From positions 1 to 12,339 of the forward strand of contig CAKOOW010000033.1 of the NCBI GenBank assembly GCA_934098445.1: a DNA stretch of 12,339 bases, read 5' to 3'. The stretch is from an uncultured Bacilli bacterium. GTDB taxonomy: Bacteria > Bacillota_I > Bacilli_A > RF39 > UBA660. The notes beneath the pieces are model-generated. The model worked only from the letters and a program-made list of their open reading frames with translations, ran no database searches and was not told where the DNA came from. The position numbers and the translations under genes were made by a program. This document shows, piece after piece, positions 1 through 7,879 of the stretch (its first letter is position 1; every line of letters starts with the position of its first letter).

Positions 1-880
1 CCTTAGGAAGTTCGTATCCTTCAAAATATTTGTGGAAGTCCAGTTTCAGATATCCACAGAGGTTTGCAAGTTCCACCATAGTATTGTCATTAACCGGGAT
101 ACCTTTTTCTCTTCTTTCTTTTTCAGCAAATACTTCTTTTTCGCCATGTGTATAGATACGATCTTTGCCATCTGCCTTCGGGCTTTCACGAAGTGCTTCC
201 AGGTATTCAGAAAAATGTTTCTTAATTGCTTCCGGATCTCCAAATGCAGCAGGATCGATTGCCATAAATCCATGGCAGATGCCTGTCTTGTCCGGGAAAG
301 TACAGCAATGATCTGAAGTAACACCCATGGAAAGGATAGAGCTGAACAGTTCACAGACCATACCATATCCATATCCCTTATGGCTTCCTGTAACTTCTTC
401 ATTGCCACCCAGAGGCATGATACCGCCACCTTTTTTTGCTACGATATTGGCAAGAACATCCGGTGCATTGGTGCTTGCATGACCATCTTTATCCAGTGCC
501 CATCCTTCCGGAAGCGGTTTCTCCATTTTGTTGTACATTTCCAGCTTACCTCTGGTAACTACTGTAGTAGAGCTGTCAAAGAAAAACGGATATGGGTCTG
601 CTGGCATTGCAACTGCAATAGGGTTGGAACCAAGCATGGCCTTTCTTCCGAATGTAGGTACCATGATAGCTTCGGAGTTGGTACATGCCATACCCATAAG
701 ACCTTCATCACATGCCATCTTTGCATAATATCCGGCAATACCAAAATGATTGGAGTTACGGACAGAAACAATACCTACACCTGTCTTCTTTGCTTTTTCA
801 ATTGCTTTCCGCACCGCGAAATACTGATGATATCCCGCTAATACCTTAAATCTTCCAGCTCCCGTACCGGAAAAAAGGAT
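1..880 (-). CDS. Malate/L-lactate dehydrogenase family oxidoreductase (Ldh_2), fragment lacking N-terminus
   Basis: The minus-strand frame is open from about 880 to the left edge and was translated by hand. It encodes an NAD(P)-dependent 2-hydroxyacid dehydrogenase of the malate/L-lactate/ureidoglycolate family, probably cytoplasmic and interconverting a 2-hydroxyacid and a 2-oxoacid; the exact substrate cannot be told. Family landmarks in N-to-C order are RKAIEKAKKTGVGIV, then RNSNHFGIAGYYA with the conserved active-site His (about 780-720), GSNPIAVA, TRGKLEMY, PEGWALDKDG, GSHKGYGYGMVCEL (about 385-345), HGFMAID and GIPVNDNTMVELANL near the end. Family resemblance is clear up to about position 829 but not in 830-880, so the first 100 or so residues (including the usual DSHG-type region) are absent. 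The C-terminal stop lies beyond the left edge. Its G+C content is far above that of the rest of the window, and it faces away from dnaN. It probably comes from another genome, such as a Lachnospiraceae-like one. Confidence 0.9.
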   Translation of the reverse strand, partial: MLFSGTGAGRFKVLAGYHQYFAVRKAIEKAKKTGVGIVSVRNSNHFGIAGYYAKMACDEGLMGMACTNSEAIMVPTFGRKAMLGSNPIAVAMPADPYPFFFDSSTTVVTRGKLEMYNKMEKPLPEGWALDKDGHASTNAPDVLANIVAKKGGGIMPLGGNEEVTGSHKGYGYGMVCELFSSILSMGVTSDHCCTFPDKTGICHGFMAIDPAAFGDPEAIKKHFSEYLEALRESPKADGKDRIYTHGEKEVFAEKERREKGIPVNDNTMVELANLCGYLKLDFHKYFEGYELPK

Positions 881-882
881 AA

Positions 883-1659
883 AATTCTTCAGAATATCCA
901 ACAATTGATTTAGAAACTCATAAAGTTCCTATTATGATAAATAGTATGTTATTTAAGAGTATTGTTAGTCAAACAGCTTTTGCTATTTCGACACAAGAAT
1001 TAAGACCTTTACTTACTGGGTTGAATTTTAAGATAACAGGTAATATTTTAGAATGTATAGCTACGGACTCGTATCGTTTAGCGAAGAAAACTGTTACTTT
1101 AAATGATGCTGCTCTTAATGATGTTAATATTGTTATTCCTGGGAAAAATGTTTTAGAATTAGATAAGATTATTAATGATGATGTGGATATGGAGCTTCAC
1201 GTATTTAATAACAAAGTATTATTTAAATATAAGAATATTATTTTCCAAAGTAATTTGTTAGCGGGAAATTATCCTAATACTAATAATTTAATTCCTACTA
1301 ATTTTGAATATATGATGAGTACTAATTTAAATGATTTTTATAATGCTATTGATCGTGCTTCTTTAGTTACACAAAGCAAAGATAAGAATATTGTTAAGAT
1401 GACTTTATCTGGAAAGAAACTTGTTATTAATTCTTATGCTTCTGAGATTGGTAAAGTTGAAGAAACAATTGATGTTGAATGTAATGTTGCTAATGATATT
1501 TCTATTTCATTTAGTGCTAAATATATGTTAGAAGCTCTAAGAACGTTTAAAGACGAGAAAATTATGATTTTATTAAATGGCGATATTAAACCAATTGTTA
1601 TTAAATCAACTGAAGATGAGACTTTAATTCAATTAATATTACCAATTAAAACTTATTAA
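883..1659 (+). CDS. dnaN: DNA polymerase III beta sliding clamp, 5'-truncated (domains II and III)
   Basis: The processivity clamp is a ring that encircles DNA and tethers DNA polymerase III and other repair factors. Clamp-like sequence begins at about 886 with SSEYPTIDLE, which fits the end of domain I. It continues through QTAFAISTQELRPLLTG, ATDSYRLA, VIPGKNVLELDKI, LLAGNYPNTNNLIP, AIDRASLV, ISFSAKYMLEAL and the typical C-terminus QLILPIKTY. A full clamp has about 365-380 residues; only about 255 are present, and an in-frame TAA at 880-882 closes the frame upstream. The Met at 934 is internal and would give a protein without domain I, which could not form the normal three-domain ring. The loss coincides with the change in base composition, so I read it as an assembly break rather than a real truncation. 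Two terminators follow, separating it from the comK-like gene. Confidence 0.95.
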   Translation, partial: NSSEYPTIDLETHKVPIMINSMLFKSIVSQTAFAISTQELRPLLTGLNFKITGNILECIATDSYRLAKKTVTLNDAALNDVNIVIPGKNVLELDKIINDDVDMELHVFNNKVLFKYKNIIFQSNLLAGNYPNTNNLIPTNFEYMMSTNLNDFYNAIDRASLVTQSKDKNIVKMTLSGKKLVINSYASEIGKVEETIDVECNVANDISISFSAKYMLEALRTFKDEKIMILLNGDIKPIVIKSTEDETLIQLILPIKTY

Positions 1660-1668
1660 GACGAATTT

Positions 1669-1691
1669 ACTGGTGAAAAGCCAGTTTTTTT
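1669..1691 (+). terminator. Intrinsic terminator after dnaN (first of two)
   Basis: The 6-bp stem ACTGGT/GCCAGT (one G-T pair) closes a GAAAA loop and is followed by seven T residues. It lies 10 bp after the dnaN stop codon, the normal place for a Rho-independent terminator. Confidence 0.8.
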
Positions 1692-1701
1692 GTTTCTGAG
1701 G

Positions 1702-1742
1702 ACAATAGTTAATTATATTTTGGTTAGCTATTGTTTTTTTTA
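1702..1742 (+). terminator. Intrinsic terminator after dnaN (second of two)
   Basis: An 11-bp stem pairs ACAATAGTTAA (1702-1712) with TTAGCTATTGT (1724-1734), with one G-T pair and an 11-nt AT-rich loop, followed by a run of T. With the preceding hairpin it forms a tandem terminator that isolates dnaN from the downstream comK-like gene. Confidence 0.85.
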
Positions 1743-1756
1743 ACAAATTTTACCAA

Positions 1757-1786
1757 TTCGACAAAATCCGACAAAATTCGACAAAG
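1757..1786 (+). promoter_or_regulatory. Three tandem 10-bp repeats resembling Spo0A (0A) boxes
   Basis: Three head-to-tail units, TTCGACAAAA (1757-1766), TCCGACAAAA (1767-1776) and TTCGACAAAG (1777-1786), repeat with an exact 10-bp period, so all face the same side of the helix. TTCGACA is the reverse complement of TGTCGAA, the 0A box bound by Spo0A in Bacillus; units 1 and 3 match the core and unit 2 has one change. They end 47 bp before the comK-like start codon. A possible extended -10 element (TGCTAGAGT, 1792-1800) would put units 2 and 3 over the -35 region, the position used at Spo0A-activated promoters. That Spo0A is the binding protein is inference. Confidence 0.55.
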
Positions 1787-1833
1787 GTAAGTGCTAGAGT
1801 AGGGGGCAATTTATTTGCAGAAGGGGGATTTTT

Positions 1834-2298
1834 ATGAATAAATTGTATGCAATAAATGAAGAAACGTTATATTTAGAAGGGGTTACTTCGATTGATGGGA
1901 GAGTTGTTTCGAGAATATATGATGAAAGGGGGATTTCTAATAGTGATATTTCGCCAACGGAGATAATTAAATATGGTTGTGAGTATTTTGGGTCTACTTT
2001 AGAAGGAAGACAACGGGGAACTTCTAATTTATTGGGGATAAAACATAAGGTACCAGTTATAGTTGAAGGGAGTTTAGAGCTTATTTTCTTTCCGACTTGT
2101 TCACCAAAAGTTAAGAGTTGTTCTTGGATATGTTTTAATAATATTATATCTTATAAAAAGAATAACTATGAGACTGATGTAATCTTTAAAAATGGGGAAA
2201 AAATTACTATTGATATGTCTTATGGAGTTTTTGAAAATCAATATATTCGAGCTACACGTTTAAAAGCTATTAATGATATGCGAAAATTACTAAAATAA
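1834..2298 (+). CDS. comK: ComK-like competence transcription factor
   Basis: This 154-residue protein resembles ComK, the transcription factor that activates DNA-uptake genes in Bacillus, Listeria and Staphylococcus by binding AT boxes. Conserved landmarks are CEYFGSTLEGRQRGT (residues 49-63; CRFFGSSYAGRKAGT in B. subtilis), LGIKHKVPVIV, FFPTCSPKVKSCSWICFNN (85-103), a VIFKNGEKITI strand and MSYGVFENQYIRATRLK (128-144; ISYNSFENQVYRTAWLR). B. subtilis ComK has 192 residues; this one stops soon after the FENQ motif and lacks the tail holding the FMLYPK site that MecA uses to deliver ComK to ClpCP. The start is supported by AAGGGGG seven bases upstream. It is monocistronic by layout, with terminators before it and a new promoter after it. 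It occupies the dnaN-recF slot where Bacilli usually have the S4-domain gene yaaA. Family assignment is good; activity in competence is inferred. Confidence 0.82.
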   Translation: MNKLYAINEETLYLEGVTSIDGRVVSRIYDERGISNSDISPTEIIKYGCEYFGSTLEGRQRGTSNLLGIKHKVPVIVEGSLELIFFPTCSPKVKSCSWICFNNIISYKKNNYETDVIFKNGEKITIDMSYGVFENQYIRATRLKAINDMRKLLK

Positions 2299-2330
2299 TG
2301 AAAATAGGCTATAAAAAGGGGTTATTTTGT

Positions 2331-2338
2331 GTTATAAT
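2331..2338 (+). promoter_or_regulatory. Extended -10 promoter for the recF-gyrB-gyrA operon
   Basis: TATAAT at 2333-2338 is preceded by TG with one base between (TGT TATAAT), an extended -10 element. The -35 region about 17 bp upstream is poor (TATAAA), as is common with extended -10 promoters. Transcription would start near 2345 and leave a leader of about 60 nt before recF. Confidence 0.55.
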
Positions 2339-2343
2339 TTAGG

Positions 2344-2369
2344 TAGGTATATGGGTACTTGTATACCTA
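2344..2369 (+). promoter_or_regulatory. Hairpin in the recF leader
   Basis: The inverted repeat TAGGTATA (2344-2351)/TATACCTA (2362-2369) encloses a 10-nt spacer and sits at the predicted transcription start. The bases after it are only partly T-rich (TTATTTTACTC), so it may be an operator, a 5'-end stabilising hairpin or a weak attenuator of recF-gyrBA. No known regulator is recognisable. Confidence 0.4.
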
Positions 2370-2404
2370 TTATTTTACTCTATATAGAAAATGAGGTACT
2401 TTAA

Positions 2405-3499
2405 ATGGAAGTAGTTAATCTGAAATTATTAAATTTTAGAAACTATGCTCGTTTAACTTTGAAATTTTCACCTAAATTGAATATCATCTATGGTGGTAAT
2501 GGTAGTGGAAAAACCAATTTAATAGAGGCAATTTATGTTTTAGCATTAACCAAGTCATTTCGTGGAAGTAACGATAAAATCTTGATTAATAAAGATAAAA
2601 ATTTAACTAAAATATCTGGGGGCATATTAGATAATATAAATAAAGAATATCAACTAACTATATCTCTTGATGGAAAAGTGGCTAAAATAGATGGCAAAAG
2701 ACAAAGTAAACTTAGTGATTATGTTTCAAAAATTAATGTTGTTTTGTTTCATCCTGATTGTTTAAAAATTATTAAAGAAACACCTAGTATTAGAAGAGAT
2801 AATCTTAATATTGATATTGCTCAATTAGATAATAATTATCTGAAATTGACTAGTGATTATCAAAAATTATTAAGACAAAGAAATGCTTATTTAAAAGTTA
2901 TGTATATGAATGCTAATAAGTCAGTAGATTATCTTAATATTTTAACAGATAAGTTGATAGAAGTTGGGATGAAAATTTATCAAAAAAGAAAAACGTTTTT
3001 AGAGTATATTAATCAATATATAGGAAAGTATTATGAGAAAATTAGTGGTATAAGTACTTTGAAATTAAAATATCACTCAGATTATGAAGGTAAAGATTTT
3101 ACGGAATTAAAGAAAATTTATGCTAAAAGTAGAGAAAAAGATATGCTGTTTGGCAATACGACTTTAGGAGTTCATCATGATGATTACGATTTTTGTTTTG
3201 ATGATGAACCATTAAAGAATTTTGCTTCACAAGGTCAACAAAAGAATGCTGTTATTGCTTATAAGTTAACATTGATAAGATATTTTAAGGAGAAAAAAGG
3301 CGTGAAGCCAATTTTGATATTAGATGATCTTTTTAGTGAACTGGATAATGAGAAGATTAGGAATATTTTGGAGACTATTGATGATGATTTACAGACTTTT
3401 ATAACTATTACGGATTTAGATAAATTACCTGATGGAATAAGGAATAGCGAGTGTAAAATTTATTTTTGTTCTGATGGTATGATTAGGGAGGACATATGA
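2405..3499 (+). CDS. recF: DNA replication and repair ATPase RecF
   Basis: RecF is an SMC-like ATPase that acts with RecO and RecR to load RecA at single-strand gaps and stalled forks. The protein has 364 residues, normal for the family. It opens with the typical LKLLNFRNY, followed by a Walker A motif GGNGSGKTN (residues 30-38), an ABC-type signature SQGQQKN (275-281) and a Walker B motif ILILDDLFSELD (303-314). The ordinary first Met is preceded by a weak GAGG 9 bases upstream. It ends in TGA that overlaps the gyrB ATG (ATGA), so translation of the two is probably coupled. RecR, its partner in the pathway, is also in this window. Confidence 0.97.
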   Translation: MEVVNLKLLNFRNYARLTLKFSPKLNIIYGGNGSGKTNLIEAIYVLALTKSFRGSNDKILINKDKNLTKISGGILDNINKEYQLTISLDGKVAKIDGKRQSKLSDYVSKINVVLFHPDCLKIIKETPSIRRDNLNIDIAQLDNNYLKLTSDYQKLLRQRNAYLKVMYMNANKSVDYLNILTDKLIEVGMKIYQKRKTFLEYINQYIGKYYEKISGISTLKLKYHSDYEGKDFTELKKIYAKSREKDMLFGNTTLGVHHDDYDFCFDDEPLKNFASQGQQKNAVIAYKLTLIRYFKEKKGVKPILILDDLFSELDNEKIRNILETIDDDLQTFITITDLDKLPDGIRNSECKIYFCSDGMIREDI

Positions 3500-5424
3500 G
3501 AGAAGTTGGACATGAAGATTATAATGATAATGATATTCAAGTTTTAGAAGGACTAGAAGCCGTTAGAAAACGTCCTGGTATGTATATTGGCACTACTGGT
3601 GAGGCTGGGCTTCATCATTTAGTATGGGAAATTGTTGATAATGCTGTTGATGAGGCTTTAGCTGGTTATTGTGATGATATTGAAGTTATTGTTGAGAAAG
3701 GAAATATTATAACTGTTCGTGATGATGGTCGTGGTATTCCTACTGGTATGAATAAAAAGACCGGTTTATCTACAGTTGAAACTATTTTTACTGTATTACA
3801 TGCTGGTGGTAAATTTGGCGGTGGCGGTTACAAAGTTTCTGGCGGTTTACATGGCGTTGGAGCTTCAGTAGTTAACGCTTTATCCACATGGTTAGAGGTT
3901 ACTATTTATCGTGATGGTCACATTTATTATCAAAAATTTGAAAATGGTGGTCATTCTGTTGAACCTTTAAAGATTATTGGTGAATGCGATATCAATAGAA
4001 CAGGTTCAACGGTAAGATTTAAAGCAGACCCAGAGATATTTAGGGAAACAACTGTTTATAATTATGCAACATTAGCGAAAAGGTTACAAGAAATTGCTTT
4101 CTTAAACAAAGGTTTAAGAATAATTCTTATGGATGATAGAGAAGATAATAAAAAGGATGAATTCTTATATCAAGGTGGTATTATTGAATTTGTTAAGATG
4201 CTTAATAAGAATAAGACTCCTTTACATGATGAAGTTATCTATGTAGAGGGTAGAGAAGACAATATTCTAATTGAAGTTGCTATGCAATATAATGATGGAT
4301 ATAATGAAGCTTTATATTCTTATACAAATAATATTCATACTCATGAAGGTGGTACGCATGAAGATGGAGTTAAAAGAGCATTAACAAGAATTATTAACAA
4401 CTATGCTAGAAATAATAAAATGTTAAGTGAAAAGGCTGATCCATTAACAGGCGATGATGTTCGTGAAGGTTTAACAATGATTATTTCTTGTAAACATCCA
4501 GATCCCCAATTTGAAGGACAAACTAAGACAAAACTTGGTAATATGGAAGTTCGTAAAATTGCTGATGATGTCTTTAGTAATGGCTTCGAAAGATATTTAA
4601 TGGAAAATCCCGAGGTTGCTAAGAAAATAGTGGAAAAATCCTTAACAGCATCTCGTGCTAGAATGGCTGCTAAAAAAGCTCGTGAATTGCAAAGACAAAC
4701 AAAAGGCGGCTTAGATTTATCTAATCAATGGGGAAAACTAACTGATTGTACTAGTAAAAATCCAAGTGAATGTGAGATATTTATAGTCGAAGGAGATTCA
4801 GCCGGTGGTTCTGCTATCGGGGGTAGAAATTCAAAGACTCAAGCCGTATTGCCTTTAAGAGGAAAAATCTTAAATGTTGAAAAAGCTAGACTTGATAGGG
4901 CATTATCAAATGAAGAAATTAGAAGTATGATTACAGCTTTTGGAACTGGTATTGGTGAAGATTTTGATATTTCTAAATTAAGATATGATAAAATTATTAT
5001 TATGACTGATGCTGATGTTGATGGTGATCATATTAGAATTTTACTTTTAACTTTATTTTATCGTTTCTTTAGACCTCTAGTCGAAACAGGTCATATTTAT
5101 ATAGCTCAACCACCTTTATATAAGGTATCTTGGGGAAAAAATTTCCATTATGTTTTAACTGATGCTGAACGTGATGAGTTCTTAAAAACTTTACCAGCTA
5201 ATGTTAAGTTTGATGTTGCTCGTAACAAGGGACTTGGTGAAATGGATCCTGAGGAATTATGCTCTACTACTATGGATATTAATAATAGAACATTAGTACA
5301 AGTTAAGTTAGATGAAGCTATGGAAGCTGATGGTATATTTAGCCTATTAATGGGTGAAGAAGTAGAACCGAGAAGAAAGTTTATTGAAGAAAATGCCCAT
5401 TTTGCTTCAAATTTAGATTATTAG
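3496..5424 (+). CDS. gyrB: DNA gyrase subunit B
   Basis: GyrB is the ATPase subunit of DNA gyrase, the type IIA topoisomerase that introduces negative supercoils. The 642 residues match the usual length. The GHKL ATPase fold shows EIVDNAVDEA (45-54, with catalytic Glu45 and Mg-binding Asn49), DDGRGIP (76-82) and GLHGVG (117-122). The TOPRIM domain shows EGDSAGG starting at Glu432, PLRGKILNVEKA and DADVDGD (505-511), with the metal-binding acidic residues intact. The GyrB tail contains QPPLYK and RNKGLGEMD. A strong AGGGAGG lies inside the end of recF, four bases before the ATG overlap. gyrA follows after 10 bp, which favours gyrase over topoisomerase IV. Confidence 0.98.
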   Translation: MREVGHEDYNDNDIQVLEGLEAVRKRPGMYIGTTGEAGLHHLVWEIVDNAVDEALAGYCDDIEVIVEKGNIITVRDDGRGIPTGMNKKTGLSTVETIFTVLHAGGKFGGGGYKVSGGLHGVGASVVNALSTWLEVTIYRDGHIYYQKFENGGHSVEPLKIIGECDINRTGSTVRFKADPEIFRETTVYNYATLAKRLQEIAFLNKGLRIILMDDREDNKKDEFLYQGGIIEFVKMLNKNKTPLHDEVIYVEGREDNILIEVAMQYNDGYNEALYSYTNNIHTHEGGTHEDGVKRALTRIINNYARNNKMLSEKADPLTGDDVREGLTMIISCKHPDPQFEGQTKTKLGNMEVRKIADDVFSNGFERYLMENPEVAKKIVEKSLTASRARMAAKKARELQRQTKGGLDLSNQWGKLTDCTSKNPSECEIFIVEGDSAGGSAIGGRNSKTQAVLPLRGKILNVEKARLDRALSNEEIRSMITAFGTGIGEDFDISKLRYDKIIIMTDADVDGDHIRILLLTLFYRFFRPLVETGHIYIAQPPLYKVSWGKNFHYVLTDAERDEFLKTLPANVKFDVARNKGLGEMDPEELCSTTMDINNRTLVQVKLDEAMEADGIFSLLMGEEVEPRRKFIEENAHFASNLDY

Positions 5425-5434
5425 GAGGTTTATA

Positions 5435-7867
5435 ATGGATAATAAAGAATCAAAAAATGTTGTCAACGTTATGAAAGACTCTTTCATTAACTATGCGATG
5501 GATGTCATAATTGCTCGTGCGTTACCAGATTTAAGAGATGGTTTAAAACCAGTTCATCGTCGTATTTTATACACAATGTATGAAGATGGTTTAACCCCTG
5601 ATAAGGCTTTCCGTAAGAGTGCAACAACGGTTGGGGCTGTTTTAGGTAAATATCATCCACATGGCGATACATCAGTTTATGATGCAATGGTAAGAATGGC
5701 TCAAGACTTTAGTTATCGTCATCCATTAGTTGATGGCCATGGTAACTTTGGATCAGTTGATGGTTATGGTGCAGCCGCATATCGTTATACCGAGGCTAGA
5801 TTATCAAAGATTTCGTTAGAATTATTAAGAGATATCAACAAGAATACTGTTGATTTCGTTCCTAACTTTGATCAAACGAAGAAAGAACCGGTTGTAATTC
5901 CAAGTAGATTTCCAAATATCTTAGTTAATGGTACGATGGGAATTGCTGTAGGTATGGCTACCAATATTCCTCCTCATAATTTAGGAGAAGTAATTGATGG
6001 TTGTATTGCTTATATAGATGATAATGATATTACAGTAGATGGACTAATGAAATATATTAAAGGTCCTGATTTTCCAACAGGTGCTGCTATTCTAGGCAAT
6101 AGAGGCATTAAACAAGCTTATGAAACTGGTCGTGGTACCATTACTATTAGAGCTCATGCTGAGGTTGTAGAGCATAATGGTAAACAACAAATTGTATTTA
6201 CAGATATTCCTTATCAAGTAACTAAGATGGAACTTCAAAAGAGAATTGCTGAATTAGTAAGAGACAAAGTTTTAGAAGGAATAACTGATTTACATGATGA
6301 ATCTACTTTAACGGAAATAAAATTAGTTGTTCATTTGAAAAAGGAAGCTAATGCTAATGTTGTTTTAAATAATCTTTATAAACATACTTCTTTACAAACT
6401 ACTTATGGTATAATTTTCCTAATGTTGGATCAAGGATTACCTAAGACTTTAAATTTGAAAGAAATTATTAGTAAATATATCGATTATCAAAGAGAAGTTA
6501 TCTACAGAAGAACTAAATATGATTTAGAAAAAGCTGAAAAGAGAGTTCATATTTTAGAAGGCTATAAGATTGCTTTAGATAATTTGGATGCGGTTATTAA
6601 TATAATTAGAAATTCTAAAGATGATGATACTGCTAAACATGAATTAATGACTAAATTTAATTTGGATGATGTTCAAGCGGAGTCAATACTAGAATTGAAA
6701 TTAAGAAGATTAACTGGCTTAGAACGTAGTAAGATTGAAGAAGAATTAAATGACTTATTAAAATTAATTGATGAATTGAAGAGTGTATTAGCAAGTGATG
6801 AAAAAATATATGGAATAATTAAACAAGAATTATTAGAAATAAAAGCTAAATATGCTGATAATCGTCGTACTGATATAGATATGACTGCTATTGATTATAT
6901 TGATGATGAAGCTTTAATTCCGGAAGAAAATATTGTTATTGCTTTAACTAACAAAGGTTATATTAAACGTACTACTAGTGATACATTTAAATCTCAAAAC
7001 CGTGGTGGTGTTGGTGTTAAAGGTATGACTACAAATGAGGAAGATTTTGTCGAACATTTGGTTGATTTATCAACACATGATTATATCTTATTCTTTACTA
7101 ATAAGGGTAAGGTTTATCGATTAAAGGGCTATGAGATACCTCAATTTGGTAGACAATCTAAAGGGTTACCTATTGTAAATTTATTACAAATAGATAAAGA
7201 TGAGAAGGTTACTAGTGTTGTAAAAATATCTACTAATGATGATAAAAAATACTTGACATTCATAACAAAACGTGGTATAATTAAAAAGACGGATTTATCA
7301 CAATTTGAAAATATTAGACAAAACGGAAAAATAGCTATCGGGTTAAAAGAAAATGATGAGCTAATTTCGGTAAAGAAGACTTCTGGCAATGATATGATTC
7401 TAATCGGTGCAAGCAACGGTCGTATGGTTAAGTTCTCAGAAGCAGAAATTAGAGACATGGGGCGTACTGCTAGTGGCGTCAAAGGTATCGAACTTGGCGA
7501 AGATTCTTATGTGGTTGGTGCTGAAGTCGTAAATGAAGATAATAATATCTTACTGGTTACTGAAAATGGCTATGGTAAACAAACAAAAGTTGCTGACTTT
7601 AGACAAACTAGACGTGGTTCGAAAGGCGTAAAAGCTTTAAATATAACTGAAAAGAATGGCAATATTGCTGACTTTAAAGTTATAGGTGATGCTCATGATG
7701 TTATAATAGTTACTGATTCTGGTATGATTATGCGTATGCCAATTGATCAGATTAGCGTATTGGGAAGAGTAACTCAAGGTGTTAGATTGATTAATTTGAA
7801 AGATGCTCAAAAGGTATCAACAATTACTTTATTAACTAATGCTGAAGTAGAAGAAACGAAAGAATAA
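5435..7867 (+). CDS. gyrA: DNA gyrase subunit A
   Basis: GyrA cuts and rejoins DNA and wraps it for supercoiling in the A2B2 gyrase complex. The 810 residues are near the family norm. The breakage-reunion domain has ARALPDLRDGLKPVHRRI (27-44), KYHPHGDTSVYD (72-83) and AAAYRYTE (113-120), with Tyr118 as the catalytic tyrosine. The C-terminal beta-pinwheel begins with a GyrA-box-like QNRGGVG at residues 521-527, supporting GyrA rather than ParC; the usual Lys is Val here. The quinolone-pocket position equivalent to E. coli Ser83 is Thr79, while Asp87 is kept as Asp83. An AGGAGG sequence 6 bases before the ATG gives a strong start. It is the last gene of recF-gyrB-gyrA and is followed 13 bp later by a parS-containing terminator. 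Confidence 0.98.
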   Translation: MDNKESKNVVNVMKDSFINYAMDVIIARALPDLRDGLKPVHRRILYTMYEDGLTPDKAFRKSATTVGAVLGKYHPHGDTSVYDAMVRMAQDFSYRHPLVDGHGNFGSVDGYGAAAYRYTEARLSKISLELLRDINKNTVDFVPNFDQTKKEPVVIPSRFPNILVNGTMGIAVGMATNIPPHNLGEVIDGCIAYIDDNDITVDGLMKYIKGPDFPTGAAILGNRGIKQAYETGRGTITIRAHAEVVEHNGKQQIVFTDIPYQVTKMELQKRIAELVRDKVLEGITDLHDESTLTEIKLVVHLKKEANANVVLNNLYKHTSLQTTYGIIFLMLDQGLPKTLNLKEIISKYIDYQREVIYRRTKYDLEKAEKRVHILEGYKIALDNLDAVINIIRNSKDDDTAKHELMTKFNLDDVQAESILELKLRRLTGLERSKIEEELNDLLKLIDELKSVLASDEKIYGIIKQELLEIKAKYADNRRTDIDMTAIDYIDDEALIPEENIVIALTNKGYIKRTTSDTFKSQNRGGVGVKGMTTNEEDFVEHLVDLSTHDYILFFTNKGKVYRLKGYEIPQFGRQSKGLPIVNLLQIDKDEKVTSVVKISTNDDKKYLTFITKRGIIKKTDLSQFENIRQNGKIAIGLKENDELISVKKTSGNDMILIGASNGRMVKFSEAEIRDMGRTASGVKGIELGEDSYVVGAEVVNEDNNILLVTENGYGKQTKVADFRQTRRGSKGVKALNITEKNGNIADFKVIGDAHDVIIVTDSGMIMRMPIDQISVLGRVTQGVRLINLKDAQKVSTITLLTNAEVEETKE

Positions 7868-7879
7868 TAATGATAATAT

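Noticed and set aside
380..841. Open plus-strand frame of 153 codons, and a 127-codon minus-strand frame at 46-429, in the left segment
   Set aside because: Both are shadows of the dehydrogenase, whose conserved motifs lie in another minus-strand frame; their translations are Cys/His-rich or otherwise unlike known proteins.
2301..2328. Terminator after the comK-like gene (AAAATA/TATTTT arms)
   Set aside because: Stem is only A/T pairs with a 16-nt loop and no T run after it, and it overlaps the predicted recF promoter.
3490..3499. Mycoplasma-type code with TGA as Trp
   Set aside because: recF ends with TGA exactly at the gyrB start, and tryptophans in gyrB and comK are TGG, so the standard bacterial code fits.
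7141..7482. 113-codon minus-strand frame in gyrA, and similar minus-strand frames in dnaX, ebfC and recR
   Set aside because: They lie opposite strongly conserved genes, lack ribosome binding sites and show no family resemblance.
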